Part shown: positions 14,809 to 21,993 of the stretch, in pieces
Layout: each line of letters begins with the position of its first letter
Position numbering within the stretch: the stretch's first letter is position 1
IMG/VR virus record: IMGVR_UViG_3300047476_001245
Span: 1 to 33,515 of that record
Strand: one strand, 5' to 3'
Source: a virus
Length of the DNA: 33,515 nucleotides
Made by a program: the position numbers and the translations under genes
The notes under the pieces: model-generated
What the model was told of the DNA's origin: nothing
Databases searched by the model: none
What the model saw: the letters and a program-made list of their open reading frames with translations, nothing else

Positions 14809-17145
14809 ATGAGCAAGCACAACGACATTTACAATATCCTGGGCAAGTTATCTTCTCTACAACCTAAAGAAGAAACCAAGCCAAGCATTCTTAAAGAGTT
14901 TGCTGAATCCAAGCCAGCTGATGTTGTACAAACCTTGAACACAAGATATCAAGAGCACAAACAGTTAAATGAAAGTGGTCTACAAGCATACCTAGGCAAA
15001 AAGAAGTATGGCAAAGAAGGTATGCAGGCACTACAAAAAGCCGGCCGCGACGGTGCTAGTAAAGAGAAGATGGCCATGATTCGTGCCAAGCACGACAAGA
15101 TGGACGAAGCTGATTACAATGAAGACATGCTGAGCCCTAAGCAGAAAAAATTTGCAGCACTTGCAGAACCTAAGGACAAGATTACCTATGCTGATAAAAT
15201 TGCCGGCGCCAAGAAAAAAGAAGAAGGCAATGAGTTCAGCGGCGAGCTGGCAAAGGCCAAAGCACAAAACAAGGATAGTTTCACTGTTGGCGGAAAAGAA
15301 TATCCTGTAAAGGAAGGATTTGAAGATCAACATGATGTAGAAAACAAAGGCGAATACGATCAAGAAGGCGACATGGCCAAAGATGATCTAAGCACGATTG
15401 AAGACGCTGCACGTGAGCTGGATAGCATTTTATCAGCAGACGATAATCTGCCAGAGTGGGTACAAAGCAAGATCAACAAAGCCATGGACTATCTTGACAC
15501 AGCAAGAGATTACATGAAAGCTAATTCAGAAGACGACAATCCTGAGATGAACGAGAGTGAGTACCAAGACAAAGTTAATAAGAGCAAGGTTCCTGCGTAT
15601 CAGCGCAAGGCCAAAGGTGGAGATTGGAAAGTGAGCACAAAAGATTTAGATGATGAAGCCAGTAAGAGTCCCACAAGCCGTGCTGGATTAGAAAAATTAA
15701 AACAGCGCATGCGTGATGATGGTGTAATGGAAGGTTTCCCTACAGTAGACGATGCTCGTAAACGTGCTGAACAAGAAAAAGGCACAGGCAAGTTTGATAA
15801 GCAAACCACTGCTACTGGTACTCGTTACACTCGCAAGAGTGATACCTATAGTGACGATAATACAGAAACAGGCAGCAGCGATGCACCTAAGAAGCGCGGC
15901 CGTCCTAAGAAGCACACAGGACCAGAGCGTGTGACCAGCAAGGCCTGGAAACACAAAGGTGGTCGTAAGGTTAAAGAATCTATTAAACTAGAAACATTTG
16001 TTGAAGACACCATTGGTGAGCTTGATGCACTGCTACTAAGTGAAAAAGCAGTGAGCAAGCAACAACAAAAGTTTATGGGCATGGTCCACGCCATGCAAAA
16101 AGGCGAGAAAGTAAAAGGTGCCAGCAAAGAATTAAAAGCAGCAGCCAAGGGCATGAGCAAGAAAGATGCCAAAGACTTTGCTAGCACCAAGCACAAAGGT
16201 TTGCCAAGCAAAGTAACCGAAGGTATTAACTTCATGGAGATGATGCGTGAAACAGATCAGACAGTGGAAGAAATGCTGAATGAACTGCATGCAGAGTTGG
16301 ACGAATACAAGACCACTGGACGCATGGGCGACAAGCTGCGCGATGCATTAGAATTGCATCGTCACAACAAAAACAAGATCATGGGCGAAGCAGAAACAGA
16401 AAAGAAACATTTCTTTCACAATCCTAACGTGCCTGACGATGAGCAATTACCACCTCCGCCAGAAGAAGTGGATGTTGAATTGAATGAACTAGCACGTCTA
16501 GCAGGACTGGGCGAAGTTAGTCGCGGAGAGTATATCAAGCAACAGGACGCGGCAGCAGAACAGTCTGGCAAAGACAAGTTCAATGCTTTTGGACAAACCT
16601 TTGATACAGATCAAGTGCATGAGTCTACTTGCAATATGACAGCCGAAGGTGAAATGTGTCCTAAGCATGGATTTGCTGAATGCGGCGCAATGTACGAAAG
16701 CAAAGAGTCAATTGCGGAATGCGGAGATATGAGTCCTATGAGCAATATGTCTGAACCCAAAAGTGGCATGAGTGTGAACACCAGTTTTGATACCAAGACC
16801 GGTCGTAAGACCATGAGTGTTACAGCAGACGGCGAAGCAGCAGAACAGTTGGCACAGATGCTAAAAATGGCGGGCATGAGCGACAGTCACAATCATAACG
16901 GGCCTGAAAAGAAAGTGGTAATGGTTACTCCCGAGCAAGAAGTAGCAGAAGACTTTGCTAATGAACCTAACGAGCAGTATGCAGATACTGAAGCAATTAC
17001 CAATGCAGGACAAGATCTAAACCGTAAAAAGAAACAATACGCAGACAAACCAAAAGCAGGCGATAACCCAATGGCAACAGAAAACGTTCAACTGGAAGAT
17101 CGTTTGGCAGCGTTATATAATAGTATCAAGGTAAAAACAAGATGA
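14809..17145 (+). CDS. 778-residue multi-domain virion-type protein with AT-hook and DUF3008-like module
   Basis: A long, highly charged, beads-on-a-string protein. Visible modules: SPKQKKFAALAEPKDKITYA at 109-128; an acidic helical module 193-237; a Lys-rich module 251-320 (VPAYQRKAKGGDWKVSTKDL); an AT-hook KKRGRPKKH at 361-369, expected to bind AT-rich minor grooves; a DUF3008-like block 413-469 (KQQQKFMGMVHAMQKGEKVK; KDFASTKHKGLPSKV); the motif ELARLAGLGE near 560-569; a Cys cluster at 608-638 (CNMTAEGEMCPKHGFAECG); and a terminal YADTEAITNAG module. Linkers between modules often read hydrophobic-x-E followed by A, S or G (LNES, MDEA, MNES, VTEG, MGEA, VHES), resembling prohead-protease sites. 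I infer a head-internal, DNA-contacting, possibly processed protein. The exact role is unknown. Confidence 0.72.
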   Translation: MSKHNDIYNILGKLSSLQPKEETKPSILKEFAESKPADVVQTLNTRYQEHKQLNESGLQAYLGKKKYGKEGMQALQKAGRDGASKEKMAMIRAKHDKMDEADYNEDMLSPKQKKFAALAEPKDKITYADKIAGAKKKEEGNEFSGELAKAKAQNKDSFTVGGKEYPVKEGFEDQHDVENKGEYDQEGDMAKDDLSTIEDAARELDSILSADDNLPEWVQSKINKAMDYLDTARDYMKANSEDDNPEMNESEYQDKVNKSKVPAYQRKAKGGDWKVSTKDLDDEASKSPTSRAGLEKLKQRMRDDGVMEGFPTVDDARKRAEQEKGTGKFDKQTTATGTRYTRKSDTYSDDNTETGSSDAPKKRGRPKKHTGPERVTSKAWKHKGGRKVKESIKLETFVEDTIGELDALLLSEKAVSKQQQKFMGMVHAMQKGEKVKGASKELKAAAKGMSKKDAKDFASTKHKGLPSKVTEGINFMEMMRETDQTVEEMLNELHAELDEYKTTGRMGDKLRDALELHRHNKNKIMGEAETEKKHFFHNPNVPDDEQLPPPPEEVDVELNELARLAGLGEVSRGEYIKQQDAAAEQSGKDKFNAFGQTFDTDQVHESTCNMTAEGEMCPKHGFAECGAMYESKESIAECGDMSPMSNMSEPKSGMSVNTSFDTKTGRKTMSVTADGEAAEQLAQMLKMAGMSDSHNHNGPEKKVVMVTPEQEVAEDFANEPNEQYADTEAITNAGQDLNRKKKQYADKPKAGDNPMATENVQLEDRLAALYNSIKVKTR

Positions 17146-17765
17146 AAAATCTACGCGATTACATAGTTGAAAGTGAATTCAAATTAGAAAATCCTGTGCC
17201 AGGAGACGCTTTTGATCTTGAACTTAGTACCGATGTGCTTATTGAAAGTGTAGTAGGAGAATTACTAGAAGATGGGTCTCCTATAATAGAACTTGATAAT
17301 CGTGCCATTGAAATAATGGAAAGCATGGGATGGACCTTTGAGGATGTTTCTCCTGAGTCTAATGATAGTATCAGTCCTATTCATGGCAACGCATTTGCAC
17401 CTTATCATCGCAAGCATGATCCACGCGAGTGGTTCCGACAAGATGTCCACGAGGAAGAGGATGACGAAGAATCTAGTGACGAAGAAGCTGTTACAGAAGC
17501 AGAATATCGTGGACGCAAAGTGCCATTGGGCAAGCCCATGGCAGGTGATGTAAAAAAGAAAAAAGTTTATGTTCGCAAGCCCAATGGCAGTATTGTTAAG
17601 GTAAATTTTGGCCACGGCGGCACCAGTGCAAAAAAAGCCGGTCAAAAAACCATGCGCATCAAAAAAAGTAACCCCAAGCGCCGCAAAAGTTTTAGAGCAA
17701 GGCACAACTGCGACAATCCGGGACCACGCTGGAAAGCACGTTATTGGTCATGTAGAGCTTGGTAA
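17142..17765 (+). CDS. putative internal-head protein with acidic middle and basic conserved C-terminal domain
   Basis: A 207-residue protein in three parts. The N-terminus MKNLRDYIVES has the capsid-targeting and cleavage look (I-V-E then S). The middle is acidic, with EEEDDEESSDEEAVTEAE near residues 103-120. The C-terminal 85 residues are strongly basic and conserved in style (YRGRKVPLGKPMAGDVKKKK; VKVNFGHGG; RRKSFRARHNC; ARYWSCRAW), with two Cys that could join a metal or disulfide site. I recall this domain in many marine phages (similar to a domain called DUF5872) but not its role. VTEAE at the acidic/basic boundary could be a second protease site that would free the basic domain. It overlaps the preceding gene by four bases. 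Confidence 0.72.
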   Translation: MKNLRDYIVESEFKLENPVPGDAFDLELSTDVLIESVVGELLEDGSPIIELDNRAIEIMESMGWTFEDVSPESNDSISPIHGNAFAPYHRKHDPREWFRQDVHEEEDDEESSDEEAVTEAEYRGRKVPLGKPMAGDVKKKKVYVRKPNGSIVKVNFGHGGTSAKKAGQKTMRIKKSNPKRRKSFRARHNCDNPGPRWKARYWSCRAW

Positions 17766-17784
17766 TTTAAATTAAAGGTCAATT

Positions 17785-18618
17785 ATGAAAAAATGGTTTT
17801 CAATTGTGCTACTATCATTGGTGGCCAACACAGCAGCGGCATGGGAACAATGGGCACCACTGCCAATCAATGCATGCAACATACAGGCACCTTATGGTTT
17901 CCCTAAAGCCAATCGCGCCGATCTAATGAACAACAGTCAGGCTATTTGCCGCCATGCCTATGTTACATTGCATGACAACGTGGCCAAAATTCCTGTTTGG
18001 GTCAGCTACACACTGCAACCTCAGAACGCATTGGGTTGTGTGCCACGTTCAAATGGTTTTATGGCCGACAACAGCCTACCCAAGGGCAAACGTGCAGAAC
18101 TCAACGACTATGCTAAAAGTGGATATGATATTGGTCATGTGGCACCCAATGGTGACATGAGCTTTGACAATCAAGCTGAGCTAGAGAGTTTCTTATTGAC
18201 TAACATGTATCCACAGTTACCAGGATTGAATCGTGGCATCTGGAAACTGTTAGAAACTGCCACAAGAGGGTGGGCAGTTCAGCGAGGCAATGCCATTGTG
18301 GTGTATGCAGGTGCAATTTATGGCCCGGGTGATAAGACCATTGGTGCTAATCAAGTGGTAGTACCTCGTGCATTTTATAAAATTGTTACAGACACTAAAA
18401 CTGGCGAAGTAATGGCGTTCTTGTTCAAGCACGAAGGCGGGCAAGGCAATGACTTAACTAAAGTGCGTGTACCACTAGACACAGTGGAAAAACTCAGCGG
18501 AGTGGCATTTAGTTTTCCTACAACTGCAAGAGAAACTCCAATTAATCAAATCTGGCCAGTAGACTACGGAGCACTTACAAATGCAAAACGAGCCCGATGT
18601 AAAGGAACCGGGGAGTAA
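17785..18618 (+). CDS. secreted DNA/RNA non-specific endonuclease (NUC1/EndA-like)
   Basis: A 277-residue protein with a Sec signal peptide: MKKWFS, a hydrophobic stretch IVLLSLVA and a likely cleavage after Ala19 (TAAA before WEQW). The mature part is a beta-beta-alpha-metal nuclease. The active-site motif reads YDIGHVAPNGDM, with H118 the general base; the usual DRGH Arg is Ile116. TNMYPQLPGLNRGIW supplies N140 and N149, the metal-ligand and helix motif. Cys31, Cys55 and Cys85 could form disulfides in the periplasm. It would degrade DNA or RNA outside the cytoplasm. It stands 20 bases after the internal-protein gene, with a weak AAAGG before the ATG. A secreted nuclease within a structural gene block is unusual. 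The family call is firm; activity with Ile in place of Arg is untested. Confidence 0.86.
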   Translation: MKKWFSIVLLSLVANTAAAWEQWAPLPINACNIQAPYGFPKANRADLMNNSQAICRHAYVTLHDNVAKIPVWVSYTLQPQNALGCVPRSNGFMADNSLPKGKRAELNDYAKSGYDIGHVAPNGDMSFDNQAELESFLLTNMYPQLPGLNRGIWKLLETATRGWAVQRGNAIVVYAGAIYGPGDKTIGANQVVVPRAFYKIVTDTKTGEVMAFLFKHEGGQGNDLTKVRVPLDTVEKLSGVAFSFPTTARETPINQIWPVDYGALTNAKRARCKGTGE

Positions 18619-18647
18619 CCCCGACGACGATCGCCCGGTGATACCCT

Positions 18648-18857
18648 ATGGACAGCATTGAACAACTAAAGGTACTGGCCGGTATAGGCAATCAGGCCAG
18701 GATGACTGAATACAAAGGTCATCCTGGCAGCAACATTTCAGTGACTGGTAATGAAAAAGGTCAGTTGATGAAAAAGCATGATATTAAACCAGGCACAGAT
18801 GCGTGGTTTAAGTTGTGGTTTAGCAAGCCCTATCTCACAGGCGAAAAGCCAATTTAA
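18648..18857 (+). CDS. small protein with N-terminal LAGI motif
   Basis: A 69-residue protein of unknown function. It starts MDSIEQLKVLAGIGNQARMT, sharing the L-x-x-LAG pattern seen in other proteins of this window, and continues with a basic, aromatic C-terminus (TDAWFKLWFSKPYLTGEKPI). GGTGA upstream of the ATG is a possible ribosome site. It ends in a four-base convergent overlap with the 322-residue minus-strand gene. Coding status is supported by the motif and tidy packing, but homology is not established. Confidence 0.6.
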   Translation: MDSIEQLKVLAGIGNQARMTEYKGHPGSNISVTGNEKGQLMKKHDIKPGTDAWFKLWFSKPYLTGEKPI

Positions 18858-19822
18858 TCTAAAAATTTTACTTTTCTCTGCTCAAACTTGGTATTGGTTT
18901 CGGCACGAGCATTCTTGAATCCTAGATCTGGACGATCCAGCATATAGCGCAATACTAGATAAGGTTCGTAGTTTCCTGTAGGAGTATCACCGTTGGCGAA
19001 AACCTGTTGTGCGGTTAGTGCATAACTGCGACCGCTTTTGGCTATCTTAGGGAATCCTGCTAGTACAACATCAACATTGCTGATTCCTGGCTGACCGCTA
19101 AAAAAGTTCTTTCCAAACACCACTAGATTTTTGATATCATTGCTTGGATGAAATCCAAAGCTCTGACCTGATTGAAATACTCCGCCAGTTTCTTGTTTGA
19201 CCTTGGCTAACCATTCAGCAATTTCTGGAAGATTGGTTAGATGATTCCAACCGCCATACTTTTTGAAATTGTCTGCTTTTAGACTCACCCAGGCCACAGC
19301 ATGACCATTTGCGTCATACACAGTCATATCACTCTTAGGTGCGCGGCCATTTATGGTTTCCGGTGTTTTAGCAAAGCTAGCTGCGTCCACAACTCGTTTG
19401 CCCACTTTTAATTTAATTGCTGCTTTGCCTGTTTGTTGTTTGATGGCTTCTAGCTCTTTAGCCAGTCCGTCAATTTGCAAACTTTCAATAGCAACACGCT
19501 TACCTGATTCTTCACCGCCAAATTCTGCTGTTTTGACAATACTGCCTAATGGAATTTCTCTTGGTGGTTCTTCGGCTGTTTTGAGTTTTAGTTTTGATTT
19601 AGAAGGGTTCTGTGCCCAAGCAGCAAATCGTTCTGCTTCGGTAGGGTCAATTACCACATCCTCAACACCTTGTGTGGTTTTAACCTTAAACGGGCTACCT
19701 GATTGTATTTTTTGAATCACGATTGGCACCCGTGCTTTTGGTGTACCTTCGTACTTGAAAAGTCCGGGCGCTAATGGAGCTTCGTTAATTGGTTGCTCTT
19801 GGGTAATATCAGTAACACGCAT
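18854..19822 (-). CDS. putative capsid-targeted nuclease-like protein
   Basis: A 322-residue protein. The N-terminus MRVTDITQEQPINEA ends with I-N-E then A, a fit to the prohead-protease consensus, suggesting packaging in the head. The middle contains KSDMTVYDANGHAVAWVSLK with D165 and K182, followed by FKKYGGWNHL. This D...(S/x)xK arrangement with a following F-x-x-YGG resembles restriction-endonuclease-fold (PD-(D/E)xK) proteins. Residues 60-110 are polar and Lys/Glu-rich; the C-terminal third holds GFHPSNDIKNLVVFGKNFFS. Transcription is opposite to the flanking virion genes, with GCTAAATA five bases before the ATG. The nuclease assignment is tentative. Confidence 0.6.
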   Translation of the reverse strand: MRVTDITQEQPINEAPLAPGLFKYEGTPKARVPIVIQKIQSGSPFKVKTTQGVEDVVIDPTEAERFAAWAQNPSKSKLKLKTAEEPPREIPLGSIVKTAEFGGEESGKRVAIESLQIDGLAKELEAIKQQTGKAAIKLKVGKRVVDAASFAKTPETINGRAPKSDMTVYDANGHAVAWVSLKADNFKKYGGWNHLTNLPEIAEWLAKVKQETGGVFQSGQSFGFHPSNDIKNLVVFGKNFFSGQPGISNVDVVLAGFPKIAKSGRSYALTAQQVFANGDTPTGNYEPYLVLRYMLDRPDLGFKNARAETNTKFEQRKVKFLD

Positions 19823-19827
19823 ACTGA

Positions 19828-19835
19828 TATTTAGC
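19828..19835 (-). promoter_or_regulatory. late promoter motif (GCTAAATA) just before the 322-residue gene
   Basis: On the minus strand GCTAAATA ends five bases before the ATG at 19822. With usual late-promoter geometry the transcript would start at or beside the start codon, which would be leaderless. It overlaps the end of the upstream HNH gene. Confidence 0.45.
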
Positions 19836-20361
19836 CCGTTGCTCGTTGATCCTCTAGTCCTAGATACTGGTACCAGCTAGGATGTTCAATGTGCAAAGGA
19901 CGACTTTTCCACTTGTTCACTAGCTGATAGTAATCAGGCTTGTAGGGCATGCGTAAGGGCTTCCACAGTTTACTACCTTTTCTGTGGTTACAGCTTTTGC
20001 ATGCAGTCACACTGTTTTCCCAATTGGCCTTACCTCCAGTACTGCGTGGAATCACATGGTCAAGGGTAAGTTCGTCGCGTGGAAAAGTTTCACCACAGTA
20101 CTGGCATTGATACAAATCGCGCAGGTACAAATTGCTTCTACTAAAACGAATATTGCGTCGTTTGGTAAAGTAGCCTTTGGTAACAGCCACAGCAGGATAG
20201 TGTATGGTCAAGTTGGCACTGCGAGCCACATGATTCTCGTATTCTTCTAGTACAGTAATACGGTCTAGAAACATCAATTTAATAGCATGCTGCCAGTTGA
20301 TTATGCTCAGCGGCAGCACACTGATTGGCTCATAGTTGCTATTCAAGAGTAAGCAGTTCAT
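19831..20361 (-). CDS. HNH endonuclease
   Basis: A 176-residue HNH nuclease. The C-terminal catalytic module shows CQYC (86-89), ELTLDHVIPRSTGGKANWEN (D101, H102 and the downstream N) and CKSCNHRKG (121-129): the paired Cys knuckles hold a structural zinc and His102 is catalytic. The N-terminal 80 residues (LLLNSNYEPISVLPL; NIRFSRSNLYLRD) match a widespread bacterial and phage HNH subfamily. It is divergent from the large terminase gene, 36 bases apart. It may be a homing-type enzyme or assist packaging-associated cleavage; the sequence does not decide. Confidence 0.88.
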   Translation of the reverse strand: MNCLLLNSNYEPISVLPLSIINWQHAIKLMFLDRITVLEEYENHVARSANLTIHYPAVAVTKGYFTKRRNIRFSRSNLYLRDLYQCQYCGETFPRDELTLDHVIPRSTGGKANWENSVTACKSCNHRKGSKLWKPLRMPYKPDYYQLVNKWKSRPLHIEHPSWYQYLGLEDQRATG

Positions 20362-20381
20362 TTTGATTCAATTCATTTAGA

Positions 20382-20397
20382 GTTAAATATATTTACT
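20382..20397. promoter_or_regulatory. back-to-back late promoter motifs between HNH and terminase genes
   Basis: GTTAAATA (20382-20389, plus strand) is immediately followed by the reverse complement of AGTAAATA (20390-20397, minus strand). The pair forms an AT-rich near-palindrome centred in the 36-base divergent gap. Each would serve one of the two flanking genes. Confidence 0.5.
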
Positions 20398-21963
20398 ATG
20401 GCAAAAAGTTTAGAAGGCGTAATTGTTAAAAAAGCACACCAGGTAGAAAGCTACACTGAGCAGCACATTCGTGAAATAGCACTTTGCGCGGATCCTGTTA
20501 CGGGTCCTGAATATTTCATGAACCATTACTTCTACATACAACACCCAACCAAGGGTAAAATATTATATACTGCTTTTGAATATCAGTCAAGGTTAATTGA
20601 TACTTACCACAATTACCGTTTTAGTATAAGTTTGATGCCACGACAAACGGGCAAATCAACCTCGGCAGCAGGATACCTACTTTGGTATGCTATGTTTGTT
20701 CCAGACAGTACCATCTTGGTTGCAGCCCACAAATATTTGGGTGCCCAGGAAATCATGCAGCGTGTGCGCTTTGCCTATGAACACGTACCAGATTTTATAC
20801 GAGCAGGAGTGGTAAGCTACAACAAGGGATCAATTGATTTTGATAACGGATCCAGAATTGTTGCACAAACCACAACAGAAAACACTGGTCGTGGTATGAG
20901 TATTTCATTACTGTACTGTGATGAGTTTGCGTTTGTAAGACCAACCATTGCTAAAGAGTTCTGGACATCCATCAGTCCCACATTGGCCACAGGTGGTAAG
21001 TGTATTATTACCAGCACTCCAAACAGTGACGAAGATCAGTTTGCACTATTATGGAAAGGTGCTAATAAAACCATTGACGAGTTTGGAAACGAGACTGTAC
21101 TGGGAGTAAATGGATTTAAAGCATTTCGTAGCCGATGGCAAGAGCATCCAGAGAGAGATGAATCTTGGGCCGAGCAGCAGAGACAACAGCTAGGGGAAGA
21201 ACGTTTCCGGCGAGAAATGGACTGCGAGTTTTTGATTTTTGATGAGACCTTGATCAATGCGGTTACACTGTTTGAGCTAGGTGGTATTGATCCGCTGGAA
21301 CGTCAGGGACAGGTGCGCTGGTATAAAAAACCTGAAAAAGATTATACCTATGTGGTAGGACTAGATCCTAGTTTGGGCACTGGCGGCGACCCTGCCGCTA
21401 TACAGGTATTTGAGCTGCCCGGATTAAAACAAGTGGCCGAATGGCAACATAATAAAACACCTGTACAAAGGCAAGTGGCTATATTAAAAGAAATAACCAG
21501 TTACCTAGTTGATACCATTGGATCTTCAACTGATGTTTACTACAGTGTGGAAAACAACACCTTGGGGGAAGCTGCACTAGTGGCTATTGCAGAGATCGGG
21601 GAAGAAAACATACCTGGAATTTTTCTAAGCGAACCACATCGAGTGGGGCAAAGTAAATCCTATCGCAAAGGGTTTACCACAACAAACAAAAGCAAACTGG
21701 CAGTTTGTAGCAAATTTAAAAGCCTAGTAGAAACCAAACGAATGACTATTGCCAGCAAGAATTTAATAAGCGAGCTCAAAAACTTCGTGGCAGTGGGTAC
21801 ATCATTCAAAGCCAAAACAGGAGAAACCGATGACCTAGTGTTGTCCACTCTGCTGATAGTGCGCATGATACAGGTACTTAAAGAGTTTGATCAACGACTT
21901 GATAACGAAGTCCGTGACACACTAGAGGATTTTATTGCACCCATGCCCTTTATAATGATTTAA
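20398..21963 (+). CDS. 17: large terminase subunit gp17-like
   Basis: The 521-residue DNA-packaging motor with ATPase and nuclease domains. Walker A is PRQTGKST (81-88), Walker B LLYCDE (171-176) and the coupling motif TSTP (205-208). The RNase-H-like nuclease follows with D323 (VVGLDPSLGTGGD), E385 (YYSVENNTLGE) and D478/D479 (KTGETDDLVLS), equivalent to the T4 catalytic triad D401, E458, D542. The N-terminal part is shorter than in T4 gp17 (610 residues). The start lacks a clear Shine-Dalgarno; a late motif ends eight bases before the ATG. It cuts and packages concatemers together with gp16. Confidence 0.96.
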   Translation: MAKSLEGVIVKKAHQVESYTEQHIREIALCADPVTGPEYFMNHYFYIQHPTKGKILYTAFEYQSRLIDTYHNYRFSISLMPRQTGKSTSAAGYLLWYAMFVPDSTILVAAHKYLGAQEIMQRVRFAYEHVPDFIRAGVVSYNKGSIDFDNGSRIVAQTTTENTGRGMSISLLYCDEFAFVRPTIAKEFWTSISPTLATGGKCIITSTPNSDEDQFALLWKGANKTIDEFGNETVLGVNGFKAFRSRWQEHPERDESWAEQQRQQLGEERFRREMDCEFLIFDETLINAVTLFELGGIDPLERQGQVRWYKKPEKDYTYVVGLDPSLGTGGDPAAIQVFELPGLKQVAEWQHNKTPVQRQVAILKEITSYLVDTIGSSTDVYYSVENNTLGEAALVAIAEIGEENIPGIFLSEPHRVGQSKSYRKGFTTTNKSKLAVCSKFKSLVETKRMTIASKNLISELKNFVAVGTSFKAKTGETDDLVLSTLLIVRMIQVLKEFDQRLDNEVRDTLEDFIAPMPFIMI

Positions 21964-21964
21964 A

Positions 21965-21972
21965 GCTAAATA
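21965..21972 (+). promoter_or_regulatory. late promoter motif (GCTAAATA)
   Basis: GCTAAATA starts just after the terminase stop and 21 bases before the next ATG. AGC and GCT flank the TAAATAC core, forming a minimal inverted repeat. Confidence 0.55.
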
Positions 21973-21993
21973 CGCTATTAAAACGGAATTACT

